Part shown: piece after piece, positions 18,925 through 26,943 of the stretch
How the letters are laid out: the number at the start of each line of letters is the position of its first letter
Numbering within the stretch: position 1 is the first letter of the stretch
Assembly (NCBI GenBank): GCA_003712055.1
Contig: RHLJ01000005.1
Coordinates: 1 to 64,000 of the forward strand
From: Balneola sp.
Lineage (GTDB): Bacteria > Bacteroidota > Rhodothermia > Balneolales > Balneolaceae
Length of the DNA: 64,000 bases
Reading direction: 5' to 3'
Translations under genes and position numbers: made by a program
Notes under the pieces: model-generated
Database searches by the model: none
Seen by the model: the letters and a program-made list of their open reading frames with translations, nothing else
Told to the model about the DNA's origin: nothing

Positions 18925-19524
18925 GCAGTTCTCTCTGGTTCTGCGTCAGTAGGTATAGCCTTTGATGGGAATGGTGGTCTGGCAGTTTTTACTACAGGTA
19001 CCTTTGGAGGAGGTCCAGGAAAAGGATATACTACAGGATTAGAAGGAAGCTATTATTATGGTTTAAACAGTGTGCAACAACTTAAAGGTTGGGGAGGACT
19101 GTATGGAGGAAGTGCTTACGTAGGAGATAAAGGATTCGGAGTGGAGTTTAATTTTCCAACTAAATTTTTCACAGATCCTTTTCCTGCAGAAAACTCAGGA
19201 GAACTCTTAAGAGAAATGGGTATTTCAATTGCTCCACCGAAATATAATCGTGGTAGGCACTTCGGAATATATGCTGAAGGGAGCTATACTTGGTTATATG
19301 AAAAAGAAGATTGGGATAATGTGGTTCTCTCTTTAACTTCGAATTTCGGTCTTACTAAGTCACAGGCAAATAGACTTATTAAGACGGCTAAGAAGTTCTA
19401 TGAAGAGTTACAAAGGAAAGGCGATCTATTTGAGGAACAATTTTCTTCGGAAAATATTCAAAATTTAGAAGAAGGAACTTACATTTGGAACGGAAAAGAA
19501 TGGGTGAAAGATGACACTGATTGA
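18925..19524 (+). pseudogene. Displaced toxin tip 2 (unknown family), without its own start
   Basis: The frame is open from the junction with the ATPase relic: AVLSGSASVGIAFDGNGGLA, then TTGTFGGGPGKGYTTGLEGS and a 150-residue remainder ending EGTYIWNGKEWVKDDTD. The glycine-rich beginning resembles pretoxin segments of Rhs proteins. It has no start codon until ATG 19072, so as it stands it is probably silent unless recombined onto an Rhs core. The next gene overlaps its end by 14 bp and encodes a small membrane protein, suggesting an envelope-acting toxin. No catalytic motif was recognised. Confidence 0.55.
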
Positions 19525-19756
19525 TATTTCTCATTACTTTATTCTAAGTGGTTTTGCAATAACTCTAGTAGCAGGTTTACTACTATATGGGAGACTTTTA
19601 ACAAAAGCTGGCTTCAAAAATTTAGAAAGTACTTTCAACGATACGTATATAAAGTCTAATTATCCTATACTAGATCGTTTAACAGCTATAGGTCCAATTA
19701 TATTTTTAATTGGCGTTATAATATTTCTTACCGGTAAGTTTTTAGGGCTTTATTGA
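19511..19756 (+). CDS. Small two-TM protein, probable immunity to tip 2
   Basis: The 81-residue protein has two hydrophobic helices (about 7-26, YFILSGFAITLVAGLLLYG, and 57-79, AIGPIIFLIGVIIFLTGKFL). The gene overlaps the end of the tip by 14 bp, the usual coupling of toxin and immunity genes. Membrane location suggests protection against a toxin acting on membrane or periplasm. The function is inferred from position and topology. Confidence 0.55.
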   Translation: MTLIDISHYFILSGFAITLVAGLLLYGRLLTKAGFKNLESTFNDTYIKSNYPILDRLTAIGPIIFLIGVIIFLTGKFLGLY

Positions 19757-19770
19757 TGTGCCTACCCCGC

Positions 19771-19792
19771 TCTAGCGCAAGCGTCCGCTTGT
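19771..19792. repeat. REP-variant unit
   Basis: TCTAG is followed by a hairpin GCGCAAGCG-TC-CGCTTGTGC, located 15 bp after an immunity gene. It matches the units at 117-133 and 18210-18230. Confidence 0.5.
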
Positions 19793-19836
19793 GCAATAAG
19801 AAGTTCTGTGGCGGCTTGTGATCCTCCTGAAGAAGA

Positions 19837-20370
19837 TTGCGGGTGGCTTCAGTCAGTAATAAATTAGTCTCGTTTTCAGAACTCGAAGATTTCAAGGGTA
19901 CTGAATATGAAGATTTATTTATAGAATATACTTATGAAAATGAAAGTGGGGATGAGGTAACTGTTATGGGGGTAGTTGTTCGAGCTGGTCCATTTGAAGA
20001 TGACTTACAAGAAGGTTTTCTTGAGGCTCAAACCAACTTCAGAGACCATCCTTCTGATATAACAAGTTCAAATTTAATAACTTCGGATTTATCTGATACA
20101 GAGTTTATCACTAAAATTTTAGATAATCATAGTAACTATATCGATAGACAAGAAGTTTCAGGAAATAATGTACCTGTCTATTCTTTACCAACTTCTAGTA
20201 GGACTTTCGGCATTATCAATGAAGATCTTCCAAATATTTATAATAGTAATTCTTATATAAGTGGAATAATTCGAGCATCAGGAGCAAATCCAATTGAACC
20301 GGATGTCAGGACACCATTATATGCGAATCCAGTCCCAAGAATTTTCTTTACTCCCACTATAAACAGATAA
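19837..20370 (+). pseudogene. Displaced tip 3, unknown family, start lost or frameshifted
   Basis: The 177-codon frame starts at TTG 19837 just after in-frame stops. Another frame just upstream reads VAACDPPEEDCGWLQSVIN and stops at 19866, and its last codons lead into SNKLVSFSELEDFKGTEYED of this frame, so a one-base frameshift is possible. The protein is acidic (ESGDEVTVMGVVVRAGPFED, RQEVSGNNVPVYSLPTSS) with no known motif. It is followed after 8 bp by a three-TM protein. I read it as a displaced toxin tip or an effector fragment; the assignment rests on context. Confidence 0.4.
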
Positions 20371-20378
20371 TTAAAACA

Positions 20379-20681
20379 ATGGACAAAAATTATTTAAAAG
20401 TAGCATTGAAATTATATTCAATTTGTGCCCTATTACTTATAATTTTTTTAGGAGTTTATTTTCTTGAAACAGAAAAAGAAATCACTTTAGTAATTGGTAA
20501 AACTACTGTCATGATATTTTTTGATATATTATTTTATTTGAATTTAGGATTTTATTTATTCTCCCTAATTAGAACAATAAAGATATTTTACTTTACAATA
20601 CCTTATTTAGCATCTTTGACTTTCTTATTGCTGAATTATTGGTTTGTTGGAACAATGGTTATTACAGATAAATTTTTATAG
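20379..20681 (+). CDS. Three-TM protein, probable immunity to tip 3
   Basis: The 100-residue protein has three hydrophobic segments (about 10-28, 45-63 and 72-92) in a very AT-rich gene. It sits 8 bp after tip 3. Size, topology and position suit a membrane immunity protein. No family was recognised. Confidence 0.5.
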   Translation: MDKNYLKVALKLYSICALLLIIFLGVYFLETEKEITLVIGKTTVMIFFDILFYLNLGFYLFSLIRTIKIFYFTIPYLASLTFLLLNYWFVGTMVITDKFL

Positions 20682-20713
20682 CCCTGTTCCTGCATTATTT
20701 TTTAGACCAGTAA

Positions 20714-20881
20714 ATGGAAGATAAAATGAATAATGTATTTTCTTATAAATTGTGTTTAAAATATTTATTGAAAAGTTTTTCTTTACTTGCAATATTATAT
20801 TTGTACATATATTTAGAATTAAATATAAATTTCACAAATATAATTGTTACTAATTTGTCAATTATTTTTTTAATATATTGA
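20714..20881 (+). CDS. Short TM-rich reading frame, possible truncated immunity gene
   Basis: ATG 20714 opens 55 codons (MEDKMNNVFSYKLCLKYLLK, then SFSLLAILYLYIYLELN...) with two hydrophobic stretches in extremely AT-rich sequence. It may be a shortened relative of the membrane protein upstream or chance translation of AT-rich DNA. The stretch 20882-20939 after it is almost pure A/T. Confidence 0.25.
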   Translation: MEDKMNNVFSYKLCLKYLLKSFSLLAILYLYIYLELNINFTNIIVTNLSIIFLIY

Positions 20882-20939
20882 TAATATTTTCTATTATATA
20901 TTATATATATGTTATAAAGAAAACAATAAAAAAATATTA

Positions 20940-21155
20940 TTGAATGGTGCTACGACATCAGCATATGGTTATACACTTACATTGAACCAGTTTTTAAAAG
21001 TAGCTGGTGCAGTACATCAAGGAAAATATAACGGTGCTAGTACAGTAGCTAAAGTAGTTCTGTTTGGCACTTCATATGGGCCTGCTCCATATTATGGTGA
21101 AATTCCATATGCAGGTCGAATGATAATTAATGGTTATAATGCCGGGAGGAATTAA
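20940..21155 (+). pseudogene. Displaced tip 4 fragment, unknown family
   Basis: A 71-codon frame reads NGATTSAYGYTLTLNQFLKV, AGAVHQGKYNGASTVAKVVL and ends GRMIINGYNAGRN. It has only a TTG start in AT-rich sequence. The stop overlaps the ATG of the next gene (TAATG), a coupled arrangement typical of toxin-immunity pairs. It looks like the last part of a longer toxin whose front is missing. No catalytic motif was recognised. Confidence 0.4.
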
Positions 21156-21580
21156 TGAGAAGAATGGGTTATATACTTTTAACGATAATCTTTATTGTGA
21201 TTGGTGTTATAGCTTACTTTAGTTTTACTACACCAAAGCATGAACCAACAGTCCGCCAAATTACATTTACAAGTTCTACAGGGTTAAATGTTTATTTAGT
21301 TGAAAAAATTTGGGGTATTAGCTCAGATCATCGTCAAGTAGTATTGACGGAGGTTCCCCAAAAAGATAATGACATATCGAATATAAATTTTACTTACAGT
21401 GGTCAACTACCATTTTTGTATAAACAGGTTAAGGATACTTTGTTTATATATGTTCAAAAACCGCTGGAGCAAGAAAGTTCATTTAACGGAAATATTAAGC
21501 TAAAACAGGTTGTATTAAATAACCCTGAAATGATGGACTTGCTAATGGTATATGAACAGGAAGGACTTAAAAAATTGTAA
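21155..21580 (+). CDS. Membrane-anchored protein, probable immunity to tip 4
   Basis: The 141-residue protein has an N-terminal membrane anchor (about 5-25, GYILLTIIFIVIGVIAYFSF) and a periplasmic beta-rich domain (VRQITFTSSTGLNVYLVEKI...). It is translationally coupled to tip 4. Its location suggests neutralising an incoming toxin in the periplasm. The family is unknown. Confidence 0.5.
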   Translation: MRRMGYILLTIIFIVIGVIAYFSFTTPKHEPTVRQITFTSSTGLNVYLVEKIWGISSDHRQVVLTEVPQKDNDISNINFTYSGQLPFLYKQVKDTLFIYVQKPLEQESSFNGNIKLKQVVLNNPEMMDLLMVYEQEGLKKL

Positions 21581-21606
21581 GCCTATAACATCTACGATAG
21601 CCCCAC

Positions 21607-21624
21607 CTAGTGCAAGCATGTAAG
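21607..21624. repeat. REP-variant unit
   Basis: CCTAGTGCAAGCATGTAAG shares its first 14 positions, with one change, with the unit at 18213-18226 (CCTAGGGCAAGCATGTGCTT), but the second hairpin arm is degraded. It again lies 26 bp after an immunity gene. Confidence 0.4.
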
Positions 21625-21634
21625 ACAAAAAACT

Positions 21635-21666
21635 GGCGTCCCGAAGGCTTTCGGGATGCCTTTTTT
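21635..21666. terminator. Bidirectional terminator between immunity gene and XRE B
   Basis: Arms GGCGTCCCGAA (21635-21645) and TTCGGGATGCC (21650-21660) are followed by six T. An A-run just upstream (AAAAAA) makes it usable on the other strand for the XRE gene. Confidence 0.75.
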
Positions 21667-21674
21667 GTTTGGGG

Positions 21675-22013
21675 CTACTGAATGGCTTTGAGCTTGGTAG
21701 CCTTGATGAAGTTGTCGAGGACGTGCAGGATGTGGGTTTTGTCCTCGGCGTCCATCTGGTCAATCTCGTGCAGGCGTTTGAGCATGGCCGGGTCTTTAAG
21801 CAGCCCGGAGGTTTGGGCTTCCCCGATCAGATAACCTACGGTGGTATCCAGCAAGGCAGCCACCTTCTTTGCCACCTCAATGGAAGGCACCATCTCGTCT
21901 CGTTCGTAGCGTCCGATCACTGAGGTAGAGGTGCTGAGCTGCTTGGCCAGCTCGTCCTGGGTGGTGGAGCGTTCCTTTCGAAGAGCGGCCATACGTTTAC
22001 CAAAACTATCCAT
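21675..22013 (-). CDS. XRE-family repressor B of the mobile cassette
   Basis: The 112-residue protein has an HTH_3 domain (MDSFGKRMAALRKERSTTQD, SVIGRYERDEMVPSIEVAKK) and the same type of C-terminal tail as repressors A, C and D (MDAEDKTHILHVLDNFIKAT). Its divergent partner gene is gone: 60 bp upstream of its start the sequence enters an Rhs tip in another direction. It is a solo remnant of the cassette, possibly still functional in trans on the other copies. Confidence 0.85.
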   Translation of the reverse strand: MDSFGKRMAALRKERSTTQDELAKQLSTSTSVIGRYERDEMVPSIEVAKKVAALLDTTVGYLIGEAQTSGLLKDPAMLKRLHEIDQMDAEDKTHILHVLDNFIKATKLKAIQ

Positions 22014-22070
22014 GCGTATTCCTTAAAAGGGTTATTTAAACCGTGCTTTTGCACATGGGGAGCAATGTAA

Positions 22071-22622
22071 GACACTTTTCCACTTGCTGGTGAATTTGCG
22101 GCTTGGACGCCATATCACTATGTCCACAATAATCCTTTGAATATGATTGATCCTGATGGAATGACAGCTGAAGCAGTATTTAATTGGTATGTTAATGAAG
22201 ATGGAAATATGGTTTATGACTCTAATATTAAAAGCCAAGAAGATTTAGATAATGCAGGAATAAATGGCACATACATAGGAGAACAAGCTCTTGATGTAGA
22301 TGAAGAAGGGAATTTGATATTTTTAAATTCTGATGGTACTAAAACTTCAACAGCCAAAGAACAATCTAAAGCCGGGGCTATAATGGTTGGAACTCTTGCT
22401 ATCAGTGGAGCCTTATTAGCTGATGATGTTACTGTTATTGGTATTGCAGATGACCCAGCTATACCTTTCGTACTTGTTGGTGGAGCTTTAGCCGCTGGTG
22501 GAGCTTGGCTTTGGGCAAAAGCAAAAGACGCCGGAAAGAATGATCCTCATGGTGATGGGGGTAGAGCTTTTTGCTGGACCTTACTCTATTTACAGAGTAG
22601 CTGCCAGTATAAAGGAAGCTAG
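22071..22622 (+). pseudogene. Displaced Rhs tip 5 with core-end motif, truncated by a REP element
   Basis: The frame is open from 22071 without a start: FPLAGEFAAWTPYHYVHNNP, LNMIDPDGMTAEAVF is the end of an Rhs core, as in the intact gene. A pretoxin stretch follows (ADDVTVIGIADDPAIPFVLV, then GGALAAGGAWLWAKAKDAGK and NDPHGDGGRA). After GGRA the frame goes into short unrelated sequence and stops at a REP-like repeat, so the catalytic tip itself is missing. The C-terminal remnant of a further frame follows at 22667. Confidence 0.75.
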
Positions 22623-22667
22623 AGCTTCTGAGATGTATTCCCAAGCAGGAGCTTGGGAACGAGGTTC
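22618..22667. repeat. REP-like element inside a toxin/immunity pair
   Basis: Contains GCTAGAGCTTCTGAG and the hairpin TTCCCAAGC-AGGA-GCTTGGGAA followed by CGAGGTT. It lies exactly where the toxin tip and the start of the following gene are missing. Confidence 0.7.
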
Positions 22668-22865
22668 TTTCTTGATGCAGAGTATGAAGGTCTCAATGAT
22701 GGTAGTTTGATTGAAGTTGACTATACACTAAAAGCAATTATTGATGATGATAAAATTGATATGCTGAACGTTATCGATGAAGTTTACGTAGAGTTAAAAC
22801 GTACCAAAAAAAAGAAGGTTTTGCGTGAGTGTGAAAAGATGCGATCAACAGCTAATCAGGAGTGA
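22667..22865 (+). pseudogene. Immunity-gene remnant after tip 5
   Basis: The frame FFLDAEYEGLNDGSLIEVDY ... VLRECEKMRSTANQE runs from the REP element to TGA 22865 and lacks its own start. An ATG at 22653 lies inside the repeat. It is acidic with a basic end. It is interpreted as the remaining C-terminal part of an immunity gene. Confidence 0.4.
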
Positions 22866-22926
22866 TGATAATGTGTTCTGGCTGTGTTTTAGCCTATGGT
22901 GATTCATGGAGTTCGACTGATTTTTA

Positions 22927-23040
22927 ACCTAGTTCCGTAGCTCCGCTGCGGAACCGTTCTGTTCGGGCAGTGCTGAACTCCATTTAACCTCGTTCCGAAT
23001 GTCCACATTCGGAATGCGGGCGGGAAGCTCCTGCTTCCGG
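22927..23040. repeat. Double REP-like element
   Basis: AACCTAG with stem TTCCGTAGC-TCC-GCTGCGGAA, a TGTTCGGGCAGTGCTGAACT hairpin, then AACCTCG with stem TTCCGAATGT-CC-ACATTCGGAA and GGAAGCTCCTGCTTCC. The second half (from 22984) is the left edge of the duplicated 2388-bp segment. Confidence 0.7.
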
Positions 23041-23049
23041 TAGCTGTTT

Positions 23050-23382
23050 TTAGGAGGAATAAGCTTTGCGGGTTTTGGCATCGCGGAGCATGGCATCGAG
23101 GGTATACAGGATATGCTGTTTATCTTGCTCGGAGAGTTGTTGTAACTGGGAAACGCGATTGATCATGGCTTGATCGAGTTGCAGAGGGCTACGGCCTGTC
23201 AGCCAATCTAAAGATACGTTGAGGATATCCGCCATATTGGAAGCTACTTCTATAGAAGGCTTCATCTCATCCCGCTCATACCTTCCAATAGCTGGGCCTT
23301 TGGTTCCCAATATGGAGGCCAGTTCTTCCTGGCTCATGTTTTTGGTTTTACGGGCTTGGTTTAGGCGTTGTCCGAAACTCAT
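23050..23382 (-). CDS. XRE-family repressor C of the intact cassette
   Basis: I chose the start at 23382 (MSFGQRLNQARKTKNMSQEE) because it matches the starts of the related repressors. An upstream in-frame ATG (23433) would add a hydrophobic tail overlapping the promoter. The 110-residue protein has an HTH (ASILGTKGPAIGRYERDEMK) and a helical tail (LSEQDKQHILYTLDAMLRDA). It is divergent from the ATPase gene, 138 bp away, and probably controls both promoters. Confidence 0.88.
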   Translation of the reverse strand: MSFGQRLNQARKTKNMSQEELASILGTKGPAIGRYERDEMKPSIEVASNMADILNVSLDWLTGRSPLQLDQAMINRVSQLQQLSEQDKQHILYTLDAMLRDAKTRKAYSS

Positions 23383-23460
23383 ACAGTCTATATAAAACAG
23401 GTAAATGCGATTCAATGCGAAAGTATAGAACAAAAAAGTTCAAAACAAAACTTAAGAGTA

Positions 23461-23491
23461 TTTGCATTATAGACACTATCCGTTATCTTTG
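23461..23491 (+). promoter_or_regulatory. Bacteroidota-type promoter of the cassette ATPase
   Basis: TTTG (23461-23464) and TATCTTTG (23484-23491, fitting TAnnTTTG) are 19 bp apart, the spacing of the Bacteroidota -33/-7 promoter. The ATPase ATG lies 29 bp further on and has no clear Shine-Dalgarno sequence (ACTTTTTTGTATG). Confidence 0.45.
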
Positions 23492-23520
23492 AAACGAATT
23501 AGTTCTATAAACTTTTTTGT

Positions 23521-25038
23521 ATGCCTGATAAAAAAGCTGCTACTCTCGACACGACCAACCCCGAAGCTCCGGTATTTACTACGGAAGATATAACCATTAC
23601 CATTTTAGGCGGAGTAAAATTAGGTGGACTGGACAAACTCAGAGTTACCTTGAAAATCGAGAAAGAAGAAGCACCCATTCGTCAGAACTTAGACCTCTAC
23701 CATTCCAGCCAAGTCGGAAAACTCACTGAACAAATAGCAGGCTTATTCGAGTTGCCACAAGAACAGATCACCGAAACGCTGGAAACCTTAACGAGCCAAT
23801 TAGAAAACTGGCGTATGTCCCAGTTAGAACTCCTTTCCAAATCCAAGACCAAGAAGTCTATCCTTACCGGAACCGAAAAGACGAAAGCGACCAAATGGCT
23901 CAAATCCCCGAAGCTGATGGAACGCACCCAGGAATTATTGGGACAAACCGGAATCGTAGGTGAAGAGATAAACCGGCTGCTGTTGTGGCTGGTGATGAGT
24001 TCGCGCAAGACCGCCCGCCCCTTACACGCCGTCAGTTTGGCCGCCAGCGGGATTGGAAAAACCCACCTGCAGCAGACCTTAGCGGGGCTGCTCCCGCCCG
24101 AAGATGTGCTGGAAGTAACCAGCCTGAGCGGGAATGCCCTCTACTACTTTAAAGGCGACCAGCTCAAACACAAACTCCTTTTGATCGAAGACCTGGATGG
24201 GGCCGAGGAAGTACTCTATCCCTTGCGGGAACTCCAAAGCAAAGGGCGCTTGAGCAAAACGGTAGCTGTGAAAGGCCCGAGGGGCACGCTCCGAACGGAG
24301 ATCCTGGAAGTCGAAGGTCCGGTCAGTGTGGCAGCTGCCACCACCAAAGAGGCCATTTACTCCGACAATGCCAACCGTGCGTTGCTGCTCACCCTCGACG
24401 AATCCCCCGAACAAGACCAGCGCATCCTGGACTACCAACGGCGATTAGCTTCGGGAAAAATCGACGTGGACAAGCGAGAAGAAGCACAGCGTATTCTGCG
24501 GGCAAGCCAAAGAATGCTGGAGCCGGTGCGGGTAGAAAACCCGTTTGCTGAGAAGCTCGGGCTTCCCGGGCAGGTGTTTACCCAACGGAGGGCGAACCAG
24601 TTATACTTAGACCTGATCAACACCATTACCTTTTACCACCAGCACCAACGAGAGCGCAAAGACGAAGCCGTTCAAACGAACCTGGAAGATATTGAGTGGG
24701 CGAATCGGTTAGCGACTCCGGTGTTGCTTCGGAAAAGCGATGAACTGAGTGGAGCTTGCCGTTCTTTTTTGGAAGAACTCAAATTCCATTTGAAGCGGAA
24801 CAAACTGGAGAGCTTCACCGCCAAAGACATCCGCCGTCCGATGCGCATGGCCTATTCCACCTTGAAAAGATACCTGCTCCAACTGCGCCAGTACGGGCTG
24901 GTGGAAGTAGCGGGCGGGGACAAGAAAAATGGCTTTGCCTACCAATTAACCGACATCGGCGAATATGAAGCGCTGAAAAATGGAGTGCAAAGCCTGCTGG
25001 ACCAGGTATTGGAAACGCTCAGAAGTGGCTCGAAGTAG
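23521..25038 (+). CDS. P-loop ATPase of the mobile cassette (helicase/primase-like), copy 1
   Basis: The 505-residue protein has a Walker-A-like loop (SLAASGIGKTHLQ, about 180), a Walker B (KLLLIEDLDGAEE, about 220) and a sensor-like SDNANRALLLTLDESPEQDQ. It ends with a winged-helix-like domain (FTAKDIRRPMRMAYSTLKRY, about 430-485). The central part resembles the ATPase half of primase/helicase-type proteins carried by Bacteroidota mobile elements. Its exact role (replication, target handling or recombination helper) is unknown. Two recombinase genes follow. An identical copy is at 29686 and a relic at 18789. Confidence 0.75.
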   Translation: MPDKKAATLDTTNPEAPVFTTEDITITILGGVKLGGLDKLRVTLKIEKEEAPIRQNLDLYHSSQVGKLTEQIAGLFELPQEQITETLETLTSQLENWRMSQLELLSKSKTKKSILTGTEKTKATKWLKSPKLMERTQELLGQTGIVGEEINRLLLWLVMSSRKTARPLHAVSLAASGIGKTHLQQTLAGLLPPEDVLEVTSLSGNALYYFKGDQLKHKLLLIEDLDGAEEVLYPLRELQSKGRLSKTVAVKGPRGTLRTEILEVEGPVSVAAATTKEAIYSDNANRALLLTLDESPEQDQRILDYQRRLASGKIDVDKREEAQRILRASQRMLEPVRVENPFAEKLGLPGQVFTQRRANQLYLDLINTITFYHQHQRERKDEAVQTNLEDIEWANRLATPVLLRKSDELSGACRSFLEELKFHLKRNKLESFTAKDIRRPMRMAYSTLKRYLLQLRQYGLVEVAGGDKKNGFAYQLTDIGEYEALKNGVQSLLDQVLETLRSGSK

Positions 25039-25110
25039 CTCACGGAGAAAATGAGCCACTTAACCCAAGCAATAACAAACAAAATAACCTCCTGAATCCC
25101 AAGTAGCTCA

Positions 25111-26043
25111 GTGGCTCACCAAAACGTGAGAGGGGTAGCAAAAACCATGAACGAATTAACTCCCATGTATAAGCACTCGTTAGAAGCCTTCACCGACTGG
25201 CTGGGCGTGTTAGGGTACTCGGAGGCCACCCAAACCGGGGCACCCACCCTGTTAGCGGAGTGTTTGCACTGGCTGCAGGAAAGGGAACTTACCACGCTCC
25301 ACCACATCAGCCAGGCCCACATCAAAGCCTTTCTCGCCGAGCAGGAAACCCGCCCCAACAAGAAAAGAGGCGGAGGCCTCAGCGCGGCCTATCTGAACAA
25401 ATACGTGCAGGCATTGAAGTTGTGGAATACGTTCCTGGCTCAGACAAACACCGCACATTTAGAACTCAGTTTAGAGTATTACCAAGCCAATCCCGAACTC
25501 CCCACCGTGTTAACTGAACAGGAAATTAAGCGATTGTATGAGGCGTGTTCGGACGATGAATATGGATTAAGAGACCGGGCCATGTTGGGCTTGTATTATG
25601 GCTGTGGCCTGAGAAGAAGCGAAGGCGTGGCCGTGGATGTGGCGGACGTGCAGTTTTCCCGTGGCCTGCTCTACGTGCGAAAAGGAAAGGGAAACAAGGA
25701 ACGCTATGTTCCCCTGGCTGGGCAAGTGGCCGAGGATTTGCGCTGGTACCTGATCGAAGCCAGACCAAAACTCTTAAAAGAACACAAAAGTAGCTCGCTC
25801 CTGGTCAGCTATCGGAGCCGCCGACCGCAAGGACAAAGTATTGCCCTGCGTCTGGCTGGGCTGGTAGAGAAAGCGGGTATCCCCAAAGAAATCGGGTTGC
25901 ACTCCCTGCGGCACTCTATCGCTACGCACCTGCTCCGCAATGGAATGCCTTTGGCCGAAATCCAACGCTTTTTGGGACATTCTTCCCTTGAATCCACCCA
26001 GATTTACACGCACCTAAAAGAAGAACTTACCTATGAACTTTGA
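25111..26043 (+). CDS. Tyrosine recombinase 1 (XerC/D-like), intact
   Basis: The 310-residue protein has a SAM-like core-binding domain (about 12-120) and a catalytic domain with the complete set: Arg in YGCGLRRSEG, Lys in VRKGKGNKERYVPL, His-x-x-Arg in LHSLRHSIATHLL, His in FLGHSSLEST and the nucleophile Tyr in QIYTHL. The start may be GTG 25111 or ATG 25147 (MNELTPMYKHSLEAF). It overlaps the second recombinase by 11 bp. It should carry out strand exchange at cassette ends, and the palindromes at 27582-27856 are candidate sites. Confidence 0.92.
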   Translation: MAHQNVRGVAKTMNELTPMYKHSLEAFTDWLGVLGYSEATQTGAPTLLAECLHWLQERELTTLHHISQAHIKAFLAEQETRPNKKRGGGLSAAYLNKYVQALKLWNTFLAQTNTAHLELSLEYYQANPELPTVLTEQEIKRLYEACSDDEYGLRDRAMLGLYYGCGLRRSEGVAVDVADVQFSRGLLYVRKGKGNKERYVPLAGQVAEDLRWYLIEARPKLLKEHKSSSLLVSYRSRRPQGQSIALRLAGLVEKAGIPKEIGLHSLRHSIATHLLRNGMPLAEIQRFLGHSSLESTQIYTHLKEELTYEL

Positions 26044-26896
26044 AGAATTCCTGAGAGAAAAAGGATTGGCTAAAAAGACGGTTCAAACCTATGCGTTTAA
26101 TGTGAGTTTGTTTACCGAATGGAAACAAGCGGAGCTTGTCGAGGAAATAACGTACTCCGAACTGTTGAAATTTATCCGCTCCCGAAGATCGTTGGGAGAA
26201 AGCCGGAACCTCATTGCTTCCCGGCTTACAGCGGTTCGTTGGTGGCTGCGCTGGCAAAAGAGCGAAGGAATGCGAGGCACCAACCCAGCCGAGAATTTGT
26301 TTTTAAAAGGACAAAAGAGGCGGCTTCCGCATGATCTGCTGGAAGCCGAACAGTTGGAAGTGTTAGTTGCGGAGTGTTCTTCGAACACTCCGGTTGAATC
26401 CAGAAACAAAACCATGCTTAGACTGCTCATTTATCAAGGCATTACCACGGGAGAATTAGAACGCTTGGAACCAGCACATTTAGACTTGGAAAAAGGAACC
26501 ATTCGGATTCTCCCGACCAAACAAAGCAACGGGAGAACGCTGGAACTCAAACCGTTCCAGGTGTTGGAATTGTACCGTTACCAACTCGAAATCCGTCCCC
26601 AACTCCTCCAAGAAAAAGGGTTCGATATTCCAAAGTTATTTATCTCCGCCGGAAGCTCTGACAAACTCGGAAACACCTTCCAAAAGCTCTCCAAGCGACT
26701 CAAAAACCAACACGGGTTCTTTACCGGATTTCCCCAGATCAGAGCCAGCGTAATTGCGAACTGGCTCAAAACACACTCCCTTCGCCAGGTGCAATATTGG
26801 GCGGGGCACAAGTACGTTTCCTCTACGGAGCGATACTTGCTCGGCGGTTTGGAGTCGTTAAAACAATCCGTCGAACGCTTCCATCCGCTGAAATGA
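26033..26896 (+). CDS. Tyrosine recombinase 2, atypical active site
   Basis: The 287-residue protein has the recombinase fold: core-binding domain (FLREKGLAKKTVQTYAFNVS) and catalytic domain ending WAGHKYVSSTERYLLG with His and Tyr. The first arginine position is changed (ITTGELERL instead of TGxR), and the HxxR box reads PQIRAS, so two usual residues are missing. It may be an architectural partner of recombinase 1 instead of an independent enzyme. It is translated from within the end of recombinase 1. Confidence 0.82.
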   Translation: MNFEEFLREKGLAKKTVQTYAFNVSLFTEWKQAELVEEITYSELLKFIRSRRSLGESRNLIASRLTAVRWWLRWQKSEGMRGTNPAENLFLKGQKRRLPHDLLEAEQLEVLVAECSSNTPVESRNKTMLRLLIYQGITTGELERLEPAHLDLEKGTIRILPTKQSNGRTLELKPFQVLELYRYQLEIRPQLLQEKGFDIPKLFISAGSSDKLGNTFQKLSKRLKNQHGFFTGFPQIRASVIANWLKTHSLRQVQYWAGHKYVSSTERYLLGGLESLKQSVERFHPLK

Positions 26897-26943
26897 GGGG
26901 TTTTAAAAAAGACACTAATTAGTTACCTTTTGCCGTAGACATT

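Larger units (their letters stand above)
22984..25371. repeat. 2388-bp direct duplication, copy 1
   Basis: From TTAACCTCGTTCCGAATG to AACAAGAAAAGAGGC the sequence matches 29149-31536, offset 6165 bp. The encoded XRE and ATPase proteins are identical and I saw no base difference. It covers a REP element, the XRE gene, the ATPase gene and the first 87 codons of the recombinase gene. Confidence 0.95.

Noticed and set aside
22498-22710. Frame crossing the REP element at 22618 as a gene
   Set aside because: It reads through a repeat and its flanks in a frame different from the Rhs tip and the immunity remnant, so it is taken as chance.
24079-24438. Long minus-strand frames inside the ATPase gene (and the identical ones at 30244-30603)
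   Set aside because: They are antisense to a well-supported protein with Walker motifs and have no recognisable motif.
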